Made by a program: the position numbers and the translations under genes. A model generated the notes under the pieces. That model saw only the letters and a list, made by a program, of their open reading frames with translations. It was not told the DNA's origin and made no database searches. Positions 26,567 through 35,129 of a DNA stretch of 61,744 bases are shown here, in pieces; positions within the stretch are counted from its first letter, which is position 1; the number at the start of each line of letters is the position of its first letter. The stretch lies in contig JAJDUH010000067.1 in assembly GCA_022826805.1 (NCBI GenBank), positions 1 through 61,744 on the forward strand. The letters run 5' to 3'. The stretch comes from Candidatus Poribacteria bacterium. GTDB taxonomy: Bacteria > Poribacteria > WGA-4E > WGA-3G.

Positions 26567-29314
26567 ATGTTTGATTTCCGCGCCCCCCTCTTCCTAATTC
26601 TGCTCGCTGCGATCCCCATAATAATCTTTGTGCAGCACCGTGCACACCTCGGCGCAGCGAAGTGGCGAAAAAGCGTAACCTTCTGCCTTAGAGGTGCCGC
26701 ACTCTTATGTGCGATTCTCGCCTTAGCCGATCTGCATGGCACACACAAAGAACAGCATCTCGCTGTCGTCTTTCTGCTCGACGCCTCCGAAAGCATTCCA
26801 CCTACGGAGCACGAAGAAGCATTCACACAGATAAACGCCGCTGTCGCAAAATTGAAACCCACCGATCAGTTTGGCATTATCAGTTTTGCAAAGGAAACCT
26901 CTGTCCTTCGAGAAATCCGTTCCAAGCAAGACTTACCGCCTGAAGATTCGCTTGCAGTGTCGTTGAAGACGCTCACAGAACAGACGCTTGGGCGAGAGGG
27001 TACGGACATACTCACAGCACTTAAGCGGGCAATTGCTCTGCTGCCGGATGACTATCACCAACGAATCGTCCTCTTTAGCGACGGAACGCATAACACTGGT
27101 GGGACATCTCTCAAAGACTACCTGCCACTGCTTTCGGCAAGCAAGGTTGAAATATTAACAGTCCCTCTTAATGCTGTCGATGATGCAGTACGAGTGGTAC
27201 AGCTGCAGCTACCAAGTCAAGTCCGCAAGGGACAGCGTTTCGGAATCGAGGCAGTGATTGAAACCGATGGGCGCATCCCAAAACTGAACGCCACCCTCTA
27301 TCACGAAGACACACCGATTGACGACTTTGAATGGACACTACCGAGCGGCAGACACGTTTATCCACTACTTACACAACAGATTACTGAAGAAGGAAACCAC
27401 ACATATCGGTTGAAGTTAAACGTAACCGATGAAATCCCTGAAAATAACCAGGCGTCCGCTGTTGTGCAGATTCAGGACAAACCACAAGTCTCCGTATACA
27501 CAGAGGGCAATCCCACAGATACCGACGCTCTCAAAACCGTTCTTGAGGAGAACGGTTTCGGTGTTGAGGTGATGTCACCCGCCGAGATGCCAACAGAACT
27601 CGTGGCACTCCAACGCAGCGATGTTTTGGTTCTGAGCAACGTTTCTGTTGACTCGCTTTCGTCCGAACAGCTACAACACATCGAAAATTACATCCACGAT
27701 CTCGGACACGGGTTAGTCGTTATCGGTGGTAGACACGCTTACGGACCAGGCGGCTATACTGAGACGGCACTGGAACGCGCACTTCCAGTGGAAATGACAC
27801 CGCGTGAACGCAAAGACGCTGTCGCTATTGTCTTCGTCCTGGATACATCGGGCAGCATGGCAAACTACGTCGGGGCGCGACAGAAAATTCAACTTGCTAT
27901 TGAAGGCGTGCGCACCGGTATCCGTAATCTTGACGAGGAGGACGCGGCTGGAATCCTGGGTTTCAATACCGACATTCATCGTATCTCTGATCTCACATCC
28001 AACCACAGCGCACTCATCTCCGCCGTGAGTAAACTCCGTCCAACAGGCGGCACCACAAAGATAAAAGATGCGACTGAAGACGCATACGAAATGCTCAAAG
28101 CAAACGAGTCCAAACGGAAACACATTGTCCTTTTATCCGACGGCAAATCCGATGACACAGAATCTGATTTTCTTGAACTCGCGGCACAGATCGCTGAAGC
28201 ACGTATCAGCATCACGGCGATTGCAGTAGGCGATGCCAACAGACAACTCCTCACACAAGTTGCGGAAACCGGCGGTGGACGCGCTGTCTTCGTTCAAAAT
28301 CTCCAACAATTGCCCACAGTCCTAACAGAAGCCGTACGAGAGACACGACGTTACATTGTTCAAGAACCGTTTCAACCTGTTACTGTTGTTCCGGATGAAC
28401 CGATTCTGGCAGGTCTTGGTACGGTGCCTCAGCTCCACGGCTATGTCTCAACGACGGAGAAAGAGATCGCACAGGTTTTTATTCGTTCCCACAAAGACGA
28501 ACCGATCTTGGCAGGTTGGAATTTTGGATTGGGGAAATCGATCGCGTGGACATCGGATGTCCAACCGGCATGGTCGAAAGAATGGATTCCATGGGACAAC
28601 TTTGGGAAATTCTGGGGACAGGTCGTCGATTGGGCACTCCCTGCAACAGACACAGATGCCGACTTTGACCTCTCGGTATCACTTCGTCACGGCGTAGCAC
28701 GGGTGAGTATTGATACGCGAACCTCGTCCCAAACAGCGTACAAACTTCACGTTGCAGGTCCGGACGGGGTAAGCGAGTCCGTTGAGATGCAACAGGATAC
28801 ACCGACACGTTACAGCGGCACATTTCAGATGTCGAACAGCGGTGCTTACATTGTCACTGCCCAACGCGAAGGCGACGAACGCAGACGCACCGAAATTTTG
28901 TCGCTCTCTTATCCGGCAGAATACGCCGAATTCGGGGTCGATACCGATCTGCTAAAGATGCTTGCTGCCGGCACGGCTGGCATTCATGAGCCTACGTCAA
29001 CCCAGATCACAAGACCTGCAGGCACACCCGTTGAAAAGCAGGTCTCATTGGCGCAAACGTTGCTAATCGCTGCTGCTATTTTGTTCGTGTTAGAGATGAT
29101 TCTTCGGCGTTACAGCGTAGCGAATAGGCACCTGACGGCGTTTTTTGAGCGACTGTTTGGAAAATCTACTGATACATCGATCAGGACCCAAGTCCCAGGG
29201 ACATCAGCGAACATAACACCTTTAGATGGACGTACTTCAGAAGATACAGCATCTTCGCAGCCTGCAGAGGCGACAATGACGCGGTTGTTAGCTGCTAAAA
29301 GACGGGCGCGCTGA
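26567..29314 (+). CDS. Membrane protein with two von Willebrand A domains
   Basis: This 915-residue protein has two N-terminal helices (about residues 6-22 and 34-52). VWA domain 1 (about 66-230) carries MIDAS-type DASES. A beta-domain follows, then a GATase1-like segment (about 300-410: VLVLSNVSVDSLS, GHGLVVIGGRHAYGPGG). VWA domain 2 (about 420-590) carries canonical DTSGS. A further beta-domain and a C-terminal helix (about 830-846) complete it. It resembles BatA/BatB-like and secreted-complex proteins of aerotolerance or chaperone operons, but no MoxR ATPase is adjacent. The start is ATG 26567; a TTG codon lies just before it. Confidence 0.82.
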   Translation: MFDFRAPLFLILLAAIPIIIFVQHRAHLGAAKWRKSVTFCLRGAALLCAILALADLHGTHKEQHLAVVFLLDASESIPPTEHEEAFTQINAAVAKLKPTDQFGIISFAKETSVLREIRSKQDLPPEDSLAVSLKTLTEQTLGREGTDILTALKRAIALLPDDYHQRIVLFSDGTHNTGGTSLKDYLPLLSASKVEILTVPLNAVDDAVRVVQLQLPSQVRKGQRFGIEAVIETDGRIPKLNATLYHEDTPIDDFEWTLPSGRHVYPLLTQQITEEGNHTYRLKLNVTDEIPENNQASAVVQIQDKPQVSVYTEGNPTDTDALKTVLEENGFGVEVMSPAEMPTELVALQRSDVLVLSNVSVDSLSSEQLQHIENYIHDLGHGLVVIGGRHAYGPGGYTETALERALPVEMTPRERKDAVAIVFVLDTSGSMANYVGARQKIQLAIEGVRTGIRNLDEEDAAGILGFNTDIHRISDLTSNHSALISAVSKLRPTGGTTKIKDATEDAYEMLKANESKRKHIVLLSDGKSDDTESDFLELAAQIAEARISITAIAVGDANRQLLTQVAETGGGRAVFVQNLQQLPTVLTEAVRETRRYIVQEPFQPVTVVPDEPILAGLGTVPQLHGYVSTTEKEIAQVFIRSHKDEPILAGWNFGLGKSIAWTSDVQPAWSKEWIPWDNFGKFWGQVVDWALPATDTDADFDLSVSLRHGVARVSIDTRTSSQTAYKLHVAGPDGVSESVEMQQDTPTRYSGTFQMSNSGAYIVTAQREGDERRRTEILSLSYPAEYAEFGVDTDLLKMLAAGTAGIHEPTSTQITRPAGTPVEKQVSLAQTLLIAAAILFVLEMILRRYSVANRHLTAFFERLFGKSTDTSIRTQVPGTSANITPLDGRTSEDTASSQPAEATMTRLLAAKRRAR

Positions 29315-29405
29315 TGTTATATGGTCAGCATGTATTGGTTTCGTCAGGAGGGTGAATTATCAAGATGTAAATTGGGGTAAGATGAATTGAACCTAAAACC
29401 GGTTT

Positions 29406-30146
29406 TCAAGATGTAGTATCCGCTGAATTAAATTTGACGATTTCTTCCCAAAGCATGTTTCCCCCAGCGTCGCAAAATGTCCCCATGAATTCGAGAGTAA
29501 ACTTATTGATGACTTTAGCATACTCATCCATAAACTGCTCATTTTTTTCCCTCGCCCGATGTCCTAAAGGTTCAATTATGTCAGTGTAGAGGTTATCATC
29601 ACCCGATATAAATTTCCAAAATTGTTGTCCACACAATTTCAAATAGTCGCCCTTATCTGGTGTCCCATCTTTTCCATAGCAGCACCCATTGACAGCGACA
29701 ACATTCGTTGATGATGTATTCGTCCCGAGGATTCGTTTAGCCTGTCTAAAGTTATCTCGCAGTTTTTTGACTTGACTGCTATTTCCCCAATTCGGTCCAG
29801 ATTTGATTGATACAATGTATCTTATCCTATCCCTTTCAAACTCTAAATCAATCCCTTCGGCTGCAGACTTTTGACCACCGTATACCTTTGAGCAGATGAA
29901 AATAGCAAGTTCCTCCAGAAACCCACCAAAAATTGTTTCTTCCTGCGAAGATAGACGAGCATCTAAAATGGTCTTTACAAAATCTTGTGCTGTATTAACG
30001 TTCTTCGCCTTGAATAGATAGGGATTTTTTTGCCGGACGACATTCATTAGTTTTAGTTTTTGAAGGTTATCCAATCTTCTCTGATGAAATACTTGAATGT
30101 TCGCCTCAACATAATCAGCGATCTCTTGTTGTGTAATGGATTTCAT
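29406..30146 (-). CDS. PmeII-like type II restriction endonuclease
   Basis: This 246-residue protein carries the conserved block LSSQEETIFGGFLEELAIFI and VYGGQKSAAEGIDLEFERDR, then YIVSIKSGPNWGNSSQ. The Asp in GIDLEF and SIK form a PD-(D/E)XK-type catalytic site, and the overall pattern is that of the PmeII restriction family. ATG 30146 has GAAGAGA upstream, and the gene overlaps the 3' end of the methyltransferase by 32 bases, the usual coupled restriction-modification arrangement. The recognition sequence cannot be read here. Confidence 0.82.
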   Translation of the reverse strand: MKSITQQEIADYVEANIQVFHQRRLDNLQKLKLMNVVRQKNPYLFKAKNVNTAQDFVKTILDARLSSQEETIFGGFLEELAIFICSKVYGGQKSAAEGIDLEFERDRIRYIVSIKSGPNWGNSSQVKKLRDNFRQAKRILGTNTSSTNVVAVNGCCYGKDGTPDKGDYLKLCGQQFWKFISGDDNLYTDIIEPLGHRAREKNEQFMDEYAKVINKFTLEFMGTFCDAGGNMLWEEIVKFNSADTTS

Positions 30147-30984
30147 ATTCATTCTCTTCAAATAATACACATTGTGCTGAGTTGATACTTTCTTTTGTCA
30201 ATTGATAGTACTCAGGTAAAATTTCAATACCAGCGGAATTTCTTAATAACTTTTGAGCAACCTGACATGTCGTACCAGCACCTGCAAACGGATCAAGTAC
30301 CCAATCATTTTCCTTCGTAAACAGTTTGATAAACCATTCAGGCAACGCCCTGGGAAAAACGGCACTGTGTTTTCGATTTCCTGTTTCCGTTGCTAAGTGC
30401 AAAACATTCGTCGGATATGCCATTTTTCGATCTAACCAATTTGAAACATTCTTACCAAATCCGCTCCCCACTTTCGATGTGTCCCGATTTTGATCCGTCT
30501 TGCTGAGATTTTTCAACCTTTTCTCCGCCCAATCCCCCATTGGCACCATAACAGCCTCTTGGTACATATTGAACTTTCTCGTCTTATTAAACTGCAAACA
30601 TCTCTCCCAAGCGTCCCTAAATCGATTCGGCCATTTGCCTGGATAGCAGTTTTTCTTGTGCCAGACAAACTCCTCTGTCCACAACCATCCCTGTTCTCTC
30701 ATCTTAAGTATCAACTCAATAACATAAGTATGCCGTTCTCCGTCAACAGCTTGTTCCTTGATGTTCAGAATGAATGTCCCAGACGGTTTGAGGACTCTAA
30801 AAAATTCTTCAGCCCGAGGCATGAACCAATTAACATATTCATCGGGGCTAATTCCGCCATACGTTTTGGACCGGCGGTCCGCATACGGAGGCGAAGTCAT
30901 AATTAGATCGAATGAATCGGCATCAAAATCGGCGAGTACTTCTAAGCAATCTCCAAGATAAAGGTCTGTTTTTATTTCTGTCAT
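30115..30984 (-). CDS. DNA methyltransferase of the PmeII-like R-M system
   Basis: This 289-residue, beta-class (motif IV before motif I) N4-cytosine or N6-adenine methyltransferase has motif IV TSPPYADRR near residue 30 and the AdoMet motif DPFAGAGTT near residue 230, followed by GIEILPEYYQL. TSPPY favours N4-cytosine methylation. ATG 30984 is preferred over the longer frame (31047) because homology-like sequence (TDLYLGDCLEVL) begins there. It protects sites cut by the overlapping endonuclease. Confidence 0.85.
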   Translation of the reverse strand: MTEIKTDLYLGDCLEVLADFDADSFDLIMTSPPYADRRSKTYGGISPDEYVNWFMPRAEEFFRVLKPSGTFILNIKEQAVDGERHTYVIELILKMREQGWLWTEEFVWHKKNCYPGKWPNRFRDAWERCLQFNKTRKFNMYQEAVMVPMGDWAEKRLKNLSKTDQNRDTSKVGSGFGKNVSNWLDRKMAYPTNVLHLATETGNRKHSAVFPRALPEWFIKLFTKENDWVLDPFAGAGTTCQVAQKLLRNSAGIEILPEYYQLTKESINSAQCVLFEENEYEIHYTTRDR

Positions 30985-31160
30985 CGAATGATTGTCCCTA
31001 CGGGATGAATATGATGCTCCACAATATAAATGAAAGGCTTTGCTCAAAAATACTATCGTAGTATACGGAAAACTTTTTCAACTGAGCCACTATGGATAAT
31101 TTAAATGATACCATAATTACTTAAAAAAAACCAAGCAAAAAGATTGGCGTCCTTATAGCG

Positions 31161-31200
31161 AAACCCGACACCTCAATCTAACCAAAAGTGTCGGGTTTTA
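31161..31200. terminator. Hairpin repeat, possible terminator
   Basis: AAACCCGACAC (31161-31171) is perfectly inverted at 31188-31198 and followed by TTACTCG. It is upstream of the R-M operon and in the same family as the hairpin at 158-213. Only a short T-tract follows, so termination is tentative. Confidence 0.4.
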
Positions 31201-31219
31201 CTCGTATATGAAAGATTTT

Positions 31220-31381
31220 AATTAACCTAAGTTGCTACTTGTAGCACAAACTTTCCAGTTTGTGCCAGTGAATGCGCAAACTAAAAATTTACGCTACGAA
31301 AGCTACGGAGATCATGAACTTTTTTCATCAAAACGGGTATTTTTATACCTAAAGTCTTGTAGGTAGCAACTTGGGTTAATT
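31220..31381. mobile_element. 162-bp MITE-like element
   Basis: The left end AATTAACCTAAGTTGCTAC (31220-31238) matches the reverse complement of the right end (31363-31381) with one mismatch in 19. Inside lies a second perfect hairpin, GCACAAACT/AGTTTGTGC (31244-31252, 31257-31265). It has no coding capacity. The size, terminal inverted repeats and intergenic site are those of a non-autonomous MITE. No transposase with these ends is in the window. Confidence 0.6.
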
Positions 31382-31404
31382 GTCAAGAAATAGGCACGTT
31401 AGCG

Positions 31405-32862
31405 TTAGGTCAGAGGGCGTTGTCGAATCTCGTGCCAAGGACCGGTAATCGCCAGTGTAATCCCGTGACTTTGAATGTTTACAAAGAGCGTTGTACCGTC
31501 AGGTGAGAACGTCGCACCGGCGAGTTCAGACATATTGCCGGCATTTCGAGCAAATTTATAAAGATGCCCTTCAGGCGTTACACCGACAAGGAACTCTTCC
31601 TCGGGTCCGTCTTCACAAATAATGAGGTCACCCCACGGTGTGACCGTTAGGTTATCCGCATTTTCCATGAGATTCCTGTCGTTTGGCTCAATGAAGAGTT
31701 GCAGGGTACCGGGTTGTTGTTCCTCACGACTTGTCGCTTCATAAGGGCTCGGTGTATACTTCCAGATTTGCCCCTTGTACGCAATACCACCATTCGTGCA
31801 GGCAATATAGAATTCTCCATTCTCGGAGTTACTACCGTACCATATCCCTTCGCCCCGCGCAAACTTCGCTGCACCTTTACCTTCATTCCCCTGCACGCGG
31901 AGGTCATCATCTGGCGACTCTACATTTTCAATATCCACCCATTCGACCGCGAATGTTTCACCGACCGGGACAGGGTTGTATGTCCATGGAAAAATCTTTT
32001 GCATCCGACTCTGCCAGTTTCGGGTATCTGCGCCTTTGAGATCTCGGATCCTCATCGCCTGTAGTTTGCCCCCTGCTGCCAGTTCTCCCGGTTTGTTGGG
32101 AATAAATCGATACATTAAACTATCGCCTCTGTCTTCCGTTTGATAAACAATCCCAGTCTTAGGATCGACAGCAACCGCTTCATGATTGAAACGTCCCATC
32201 GCTTTTAGCGGGATGGGATCGGCTATTTCTATGTCAGCAGAGACGGGGACTTCAAAATTATACCCGTGGTCGACTTCATAAGTCGTTTCTGCTTCAGCCT
32301 TTTGCATGGTTTCTTCACAAGTAATCCACGTATTCCATGGCGTGAGACCGCCAGCACAATTCCGGATTGTCCCTGCCAAACTCAAGAAATGCTTCTCCAA
32401 TGTTTGCGTTTGCGTGTCATAGACGAGCGTTGTTGTTCCACCGAGACACGGTAGTTCACCAGAACCAGCGTCATATAATTTATTGGTGACGGAGCGTTCA
32501 AGCTTCTCGTTATTCCACCCAAACGCACCGACCGACTTGCTGGTGGCGACCAACTCGTGATTGCGAACAAGGATCGTTTTGCCGTTGGGACCCGGATAAG
32601 CTGCCATGCCATCGTGGCCACCAGGCACCCAAAGTCCATCGTCCATGATCTCACCCGTTCTTGAAAAAGCGTGAGCGGTAAACCCTTCTGGAAGGTCAAG
32701 GAGACGGTTTGGGGTTGGCATGAACTCATAAGGCGGTTCAGGTCCAAAACCGGGAACTTTTTCAATCAGTGCTCGGCTACAACCCATAAATCCGAGACTG
32801 ACTGCTGCAGATGCAAACGTACCGAAACGTAGAAATTGTCGTCGAGATAGTCTATTCTTCAT
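31405..32862 (-). CDS. PhoX-family (DUF839) phosphatase, Tat-exported
   Basis: This 485-residue protein opens with a twin-arginine signal (SRRQFLRFG) and a hydrophobic stretch ending GFMGC, a possible lipobox. The mature part has PhoX features: ILVRNHELV, CAGGLTPWNTWITCEE, GRFNHEAVAVDPKTG, EDRGDSLMYRF and a late CEDGPEE. Characterised PhoX enzymes are Ca/Fe-dependent alkaline phosphatases of the periplasm that release phosphate from organic esters. It stands alone between the restriction operon and the nuclease genes, next to the MITE. A pho box was not identified. Confidence 0.83.
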   Translation of the reverse strand: MKNRLSRRQFLRFGTFASAAVSLGFMGCSRALIEKVPGFGPEPPYEFMPTPNRLLDLPEGFTAHAFSRTGEIMDDGLWVPGGHDGMAAYPGPNGKTILVRNHELVATSKSVGAFGWNNEKLERSVTNKLYDAGSGELPCLGGTTTLVYDTQTQTLEKHFLSLAGTIRNCAGGLTPWNTWITCEETMQKAEAETTYEVDHGYNFEVPVSADIEIADPIPLKAMGRFNHEAVAVDPKTGIVYQTEDRGDSLMYRFIPNKPGELAAGGKLQAMRIRDLKGADTRNWQSRMQKIFPWTYNPVPVGETFAVEWVDIENVESPDDDLRVQGNEGKGAAKFARGEGIWYGSNSENGEFYIACTNGGIAYKGQIWKYTPSPYEATSREEQQPGTLQLFIEPNDRNLMENADNLTVTPWGDLIICEDGPEEEFLVGVTPEGHLYKFARNAGNMSELAGATFSPDGTTLFVNIQSHGITLAITGPWHEIRQRPLT

Positions 32863-33056
32863 ATATTTTTCCTCACCAAGGCATTAGGCACGGTCAGTGG
32901 TCTCTCTATTGTGGACGCGACATTTTGTCATAGCGTATAGTATAACTTCAGCATTATACAATATTATTACGAATTTTTCAAAAGTTTACAGCATACCCGC
33001 GAGATTATTCATGAAAAAAATAGCAATAAGTAGTTTCGGACTTGGGAAATTTTTGT

Positions 33057-33788
33057 TTATTGTTTCTTAAATTTTGCCCAAGTTGTAGTGATCTTGAATT
33101 GCGGGGCAATAGAGGCTTTTTGCTGGTTATTAATCTCTAAATTTAAATCTATATTAGTAATATCAAACCTATCTTTAGAGAAACTCAGAATAGTGTTGTA
33201 TGGAGAAGGGTATTCTGATTTTTTCGCATTTCCGCTATGAATCATTTCAAAATTTACAAACTTTTCAACTGTTCCATGCCGAATCAGGAATAGATATGCT
33301 AAAGGTCTACCGAATGCGCCTCTTTTTATTCCGTCTAAAGTTGAATCTGATGCCTCAAAGAGGACTATAATTTCTCCTCCTACTTGTAGGTGTTCTATTA
33401 TTAAATGTGATAGAAATAACTTGCTCGTTTCTGCACTATCTCTTTCTTCCTGTTTGCTTAATTCAGGGGCATCTATACCAGCAAGTCTGACATTTACTTT
33501 ACGCTTGTTTATCAAAATAGTTACTGTATCACCATCATGTATACTTACTATCTCAACTTTATGGCATAAATATGAACCGAGATTGAGTTTAGGATAAATA
33601 ACAGTGTTTTTTGTTTGAATTTCAGCTGGCTGTTTAGCATTGTGGCAGTGTCGTTCTCCCCTTACATTATCATTATGACAGCCATCTGCTGCTAATTTTC
33701 CTCCGTGAGGGTATGCATTATTGGCAATCCCAGCTAATCTTGCGACTATAATAAAGATGATGATGCTAAAAGTTAAATTCTTAAACAT
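33057..33788 (-). CDS. Staphylococcal-nuclease-like (thermonuclease) secreted protein
   Basis: This 243-residue protein starts with a hydrophobic signal or anchor (MFKNLTFSIIIFIIVARLAG). A Cys/His-rich module follows (PHGGKLAADGCHNDN, then GERHCH), of the kind often attached to SNase and calcium-binding proteins. Next is an SNase/Tudor fold with HDGDTVTI, the catalytic Arg in VRLAGIDAPE, a following Glu (KQEERDSAE) and the second Arg in GAFGRPLAYL. It should degrade DNA or RNA outside the cytoplasm. ATG 33788 has AAGGAG upstream. It lies 20 bases after the HSDR_N-like gene, probably in the same operon. Confidence 0.82.
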   Translation of the reverse strand: MFKNLTFSIIIFIIVARLAGIANNAYPHGGKLAADGCHNDNVRGERHCHNAKQPAEIQTKNTVIYPKLNLGSYLCHKVEIVSIHDGDTVTILINKRKVNVRLAGIDAPELSKQEERDSAETSKLFLSHLIIEHLQVGGEIIVLFEASDSTLDGIKRGAFGRPLAYLFLIRHGTVEKFVNFEMIHSGNAKKSEYPSPYNTILSFSKDRFDITNIDLNLEINNQQKASIAPQFKITTTWAKFKKQ

Positions 33789-33807
33789 TCTTAAACTCCT
33801 TAGGGAA

Positions 33808-34494
33808 TCACCTTGATTTTGTTGTTCTATACGAGTAACAAATCCCACAAGGGTCATGATTCTTCTCGGCTTCATCCAAATAAATGGCAAATTTGTTTTC
33901 TACGTTATACTCCCGCAAGAACTCGCAATTGTAGGTATGGTATTTTCTACCCGTCCGCGTGATATAAACAATTGGTTCTGGTGGATCGGGCCACAGCAAC
34001 AAAAGTGATGAGATGCTAACAATAAACAGAACGCCTAAAAACAGGGCAATCCGTTTCCACCAGTGTGAAGTGCTATGCTTCGCTTGTCCCCCTATGGCTG
34101 GAGGTTCTGCCGATACAGGTTCCCAGTTCTCAATGCCTCGTTCAAAATCTTCCCGATTGATCTCAGCAAACCAGTTGTTATACCTGTTCTCGCAAAATTC
34201 CCAATGCCGGGGATCCGTGCCGACAGCGAGAACACCATACCGTGTGTTAGTCGCACTCATATAACTTTTCAACTGTGATCTCGCTTGTGCTCGTAGGATA
34301 GGGAGAGGTAATCTCTTGCACTCCGCAATCGCGACAAAGTATCCTTTTTCATCTTGAATGGGCTGATGCAGAACAACATCGGCGATGCCGTGTCGCGTGC
34401 CGAACTGGACCTCGCACTGCTGTGATGTTGAAAATTGCGGGAATTGGTCAGTGAAATAGGTTTTGACTGCTTGTTCAACTATGGCTTCTTTCAT
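33808..34494 (-). CDS. HSDR_N-like nuclease-fold domain, transmembrane segment and Cys motif
   Basis: This 228-residue protein has an N-terminal half resembling the type I restriction HsdR N-terminal (PD-(D/E)XK) domain: FGTRHGIADVVLHQP gives the Asp, FVAIAECKRL the E-x-K, and then AQARSQLKSYM. A membrane helix follows at about residues 150-170. The C terminus, VYITRTGRKYHTYNCEFLREY plus HDPCGIC, looks like a small metal-binding module. A restriction-type nuclease fold tethered to the membrane is unusual. It lies in an operon with small genes upstream and the SNase downstream. Catalytic residues appear present; the target is unknown. Confidence 0.68.
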   Translation of the reverse strand: MKEAIVEQAVKTYFTDQFPQFSTSQQCEVQFGTRHGIADVVLHQPIQDEKGYFVAIAECKRLPLPILRAQARSQLKSYMSATNTRYGVLAVGTDPRHWEFCENRYNNWFAEINREDFERGIENWEPVSAEPPAIGGQAKHSTSHWWKRIALFLGVLFIVSISSLLLLWPDPPEPIVYITRTGRKYHTYNCEFLREYNVENKFAIYLDEAEKNHDPCGICYSYRTTKSR

Positions 34495-34499
34495 TGGCC

Positions 34500-34781
34500 C
34501 TACCTAACCTGCCGAGCGAGGTTCCTTTTTTGGTGTTTGAACCGTGCTGCCTGCCTGAGATGATAGTAGCGTGGGCAGTGCATAACATTTGGTCGTAGAA
34601 TTGGGTAAAGCACGCGTTGAATTTTCTTTTCAGGGTTTCCGAACCGCGGGCACTGGGTATAATCGTGAAGTTGAAACAGGCGTGCGACAGCGTTGGGTGC
34701 GATAAAAACGCCAAGCCCCGGTACTATCATTTGATGTCTCGGTCTGATGATGTCTCTATCAGATTCACTTCCAATCAACAT
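34500..34781 (-). CDS. Hypothetical protein, 93 residues
   Basis: ATG 34779-34781 directly follows the TAG stop of the upstream gene, with GGAGGGAATATAG as its ribosome binding site, which makes it a real coupled gene. It is basic and His/Cys/Arg-rich (QCPRFGNPEKKIQRVLYPIL, then HCPRYYHLRQAARF). I recognise no family. It ends 5 bases before the HSDR_N-like gene. Confidence 0.55.
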   Translation of the reverse strand: MLIGSESDRDIIRPRHQMIVPGLGVFIAPNAVARLFQLHDYTQCPRFGNPEKKIQRVLYPILRPNVMHCPRYYHLRQAARFKHQKRNLARQVR

Positions 34782-35027
34782 CTATATTCCCTCCATGAGT
34801 TCAAGTGTCAAAACGATGTCGCCCCAGTCGTAATGCTTAAGCGTCCCGTCGCGTAGCCAATACCCCTCGGCATACGGGATTGATCGATAGCCGAGGTCGT
34901 GAAGCGTCTGCTGTGCCCAATCTTCTGCAGAAGACTCGAGTGCCTGTTGTGTTGCACCCGTGAATTCCCTGCTGGATAAGAGCGTCCCACGGGATTGTGT
35001 CTTGAGGATTGCTTGTGCTGTAAACAT
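34782..35027 (-). CDS. Hypothetical protein, 81 residues
   Basis: This small acidic protein has SAEDWAQQTLHDLGYRSIPY in its middle and a C terminus KHYDWGDIVLTLELMEGI. I recognise no family. It is the middle gene of a string of tightly packed minus-strand genes downstream of the methyltransferase-nuclease fusion. Its start has no strong ribosome binding site and may depend on coupling to the 24-residue frame before it. Confidence 0.5.
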   Translation of the reverse strand: MFTAQAILKTQSRGTLLSSREFTGATQQALESSAEDWAQQTLHDLGYRSIPYAEGYWLRDGTLKHYDWGDIVLTLELMEGI

Positions 35028-35043
35028 GTTTTTTTTTCTAAAG

Positions 35044-35118
35044 TTAAGGGACGATGTGAGTCGCGCCCTTTGGTTTATTCATTCTGAGAACTTGTGATTT
35101 CCCGGGGTTGTGTTTCAT
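35044..35118 (-). CDS. Possible 24-residue peptide
   Basis: ATG 35118 is preceded by AAAGGAAAG, which overlaps the methyltransferase stop. The frame encodes MKHNPGKSQVLRMNKPKGAT, then HIVP, and a stop, 16 bases before the 81-residue gene. It may be a coupling peptide or the detached N terminus of that gene. The evidence is only the ribosome binding site and the spacing. Confidence 0.35.
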   Translation of the reverse strand: MKHNPGKSQVLRMNKPKGATHIVP

Positions 35119-35129
35119 AGGACTTTCCT

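Noticed and set aside
34475..34714. Minus-strand frame of 79 codons overlapping the 93-residue gene
   Set aside because: The 93-residue frame has GGAGG and stop-start coupling to its neighbour; this frame has neither.
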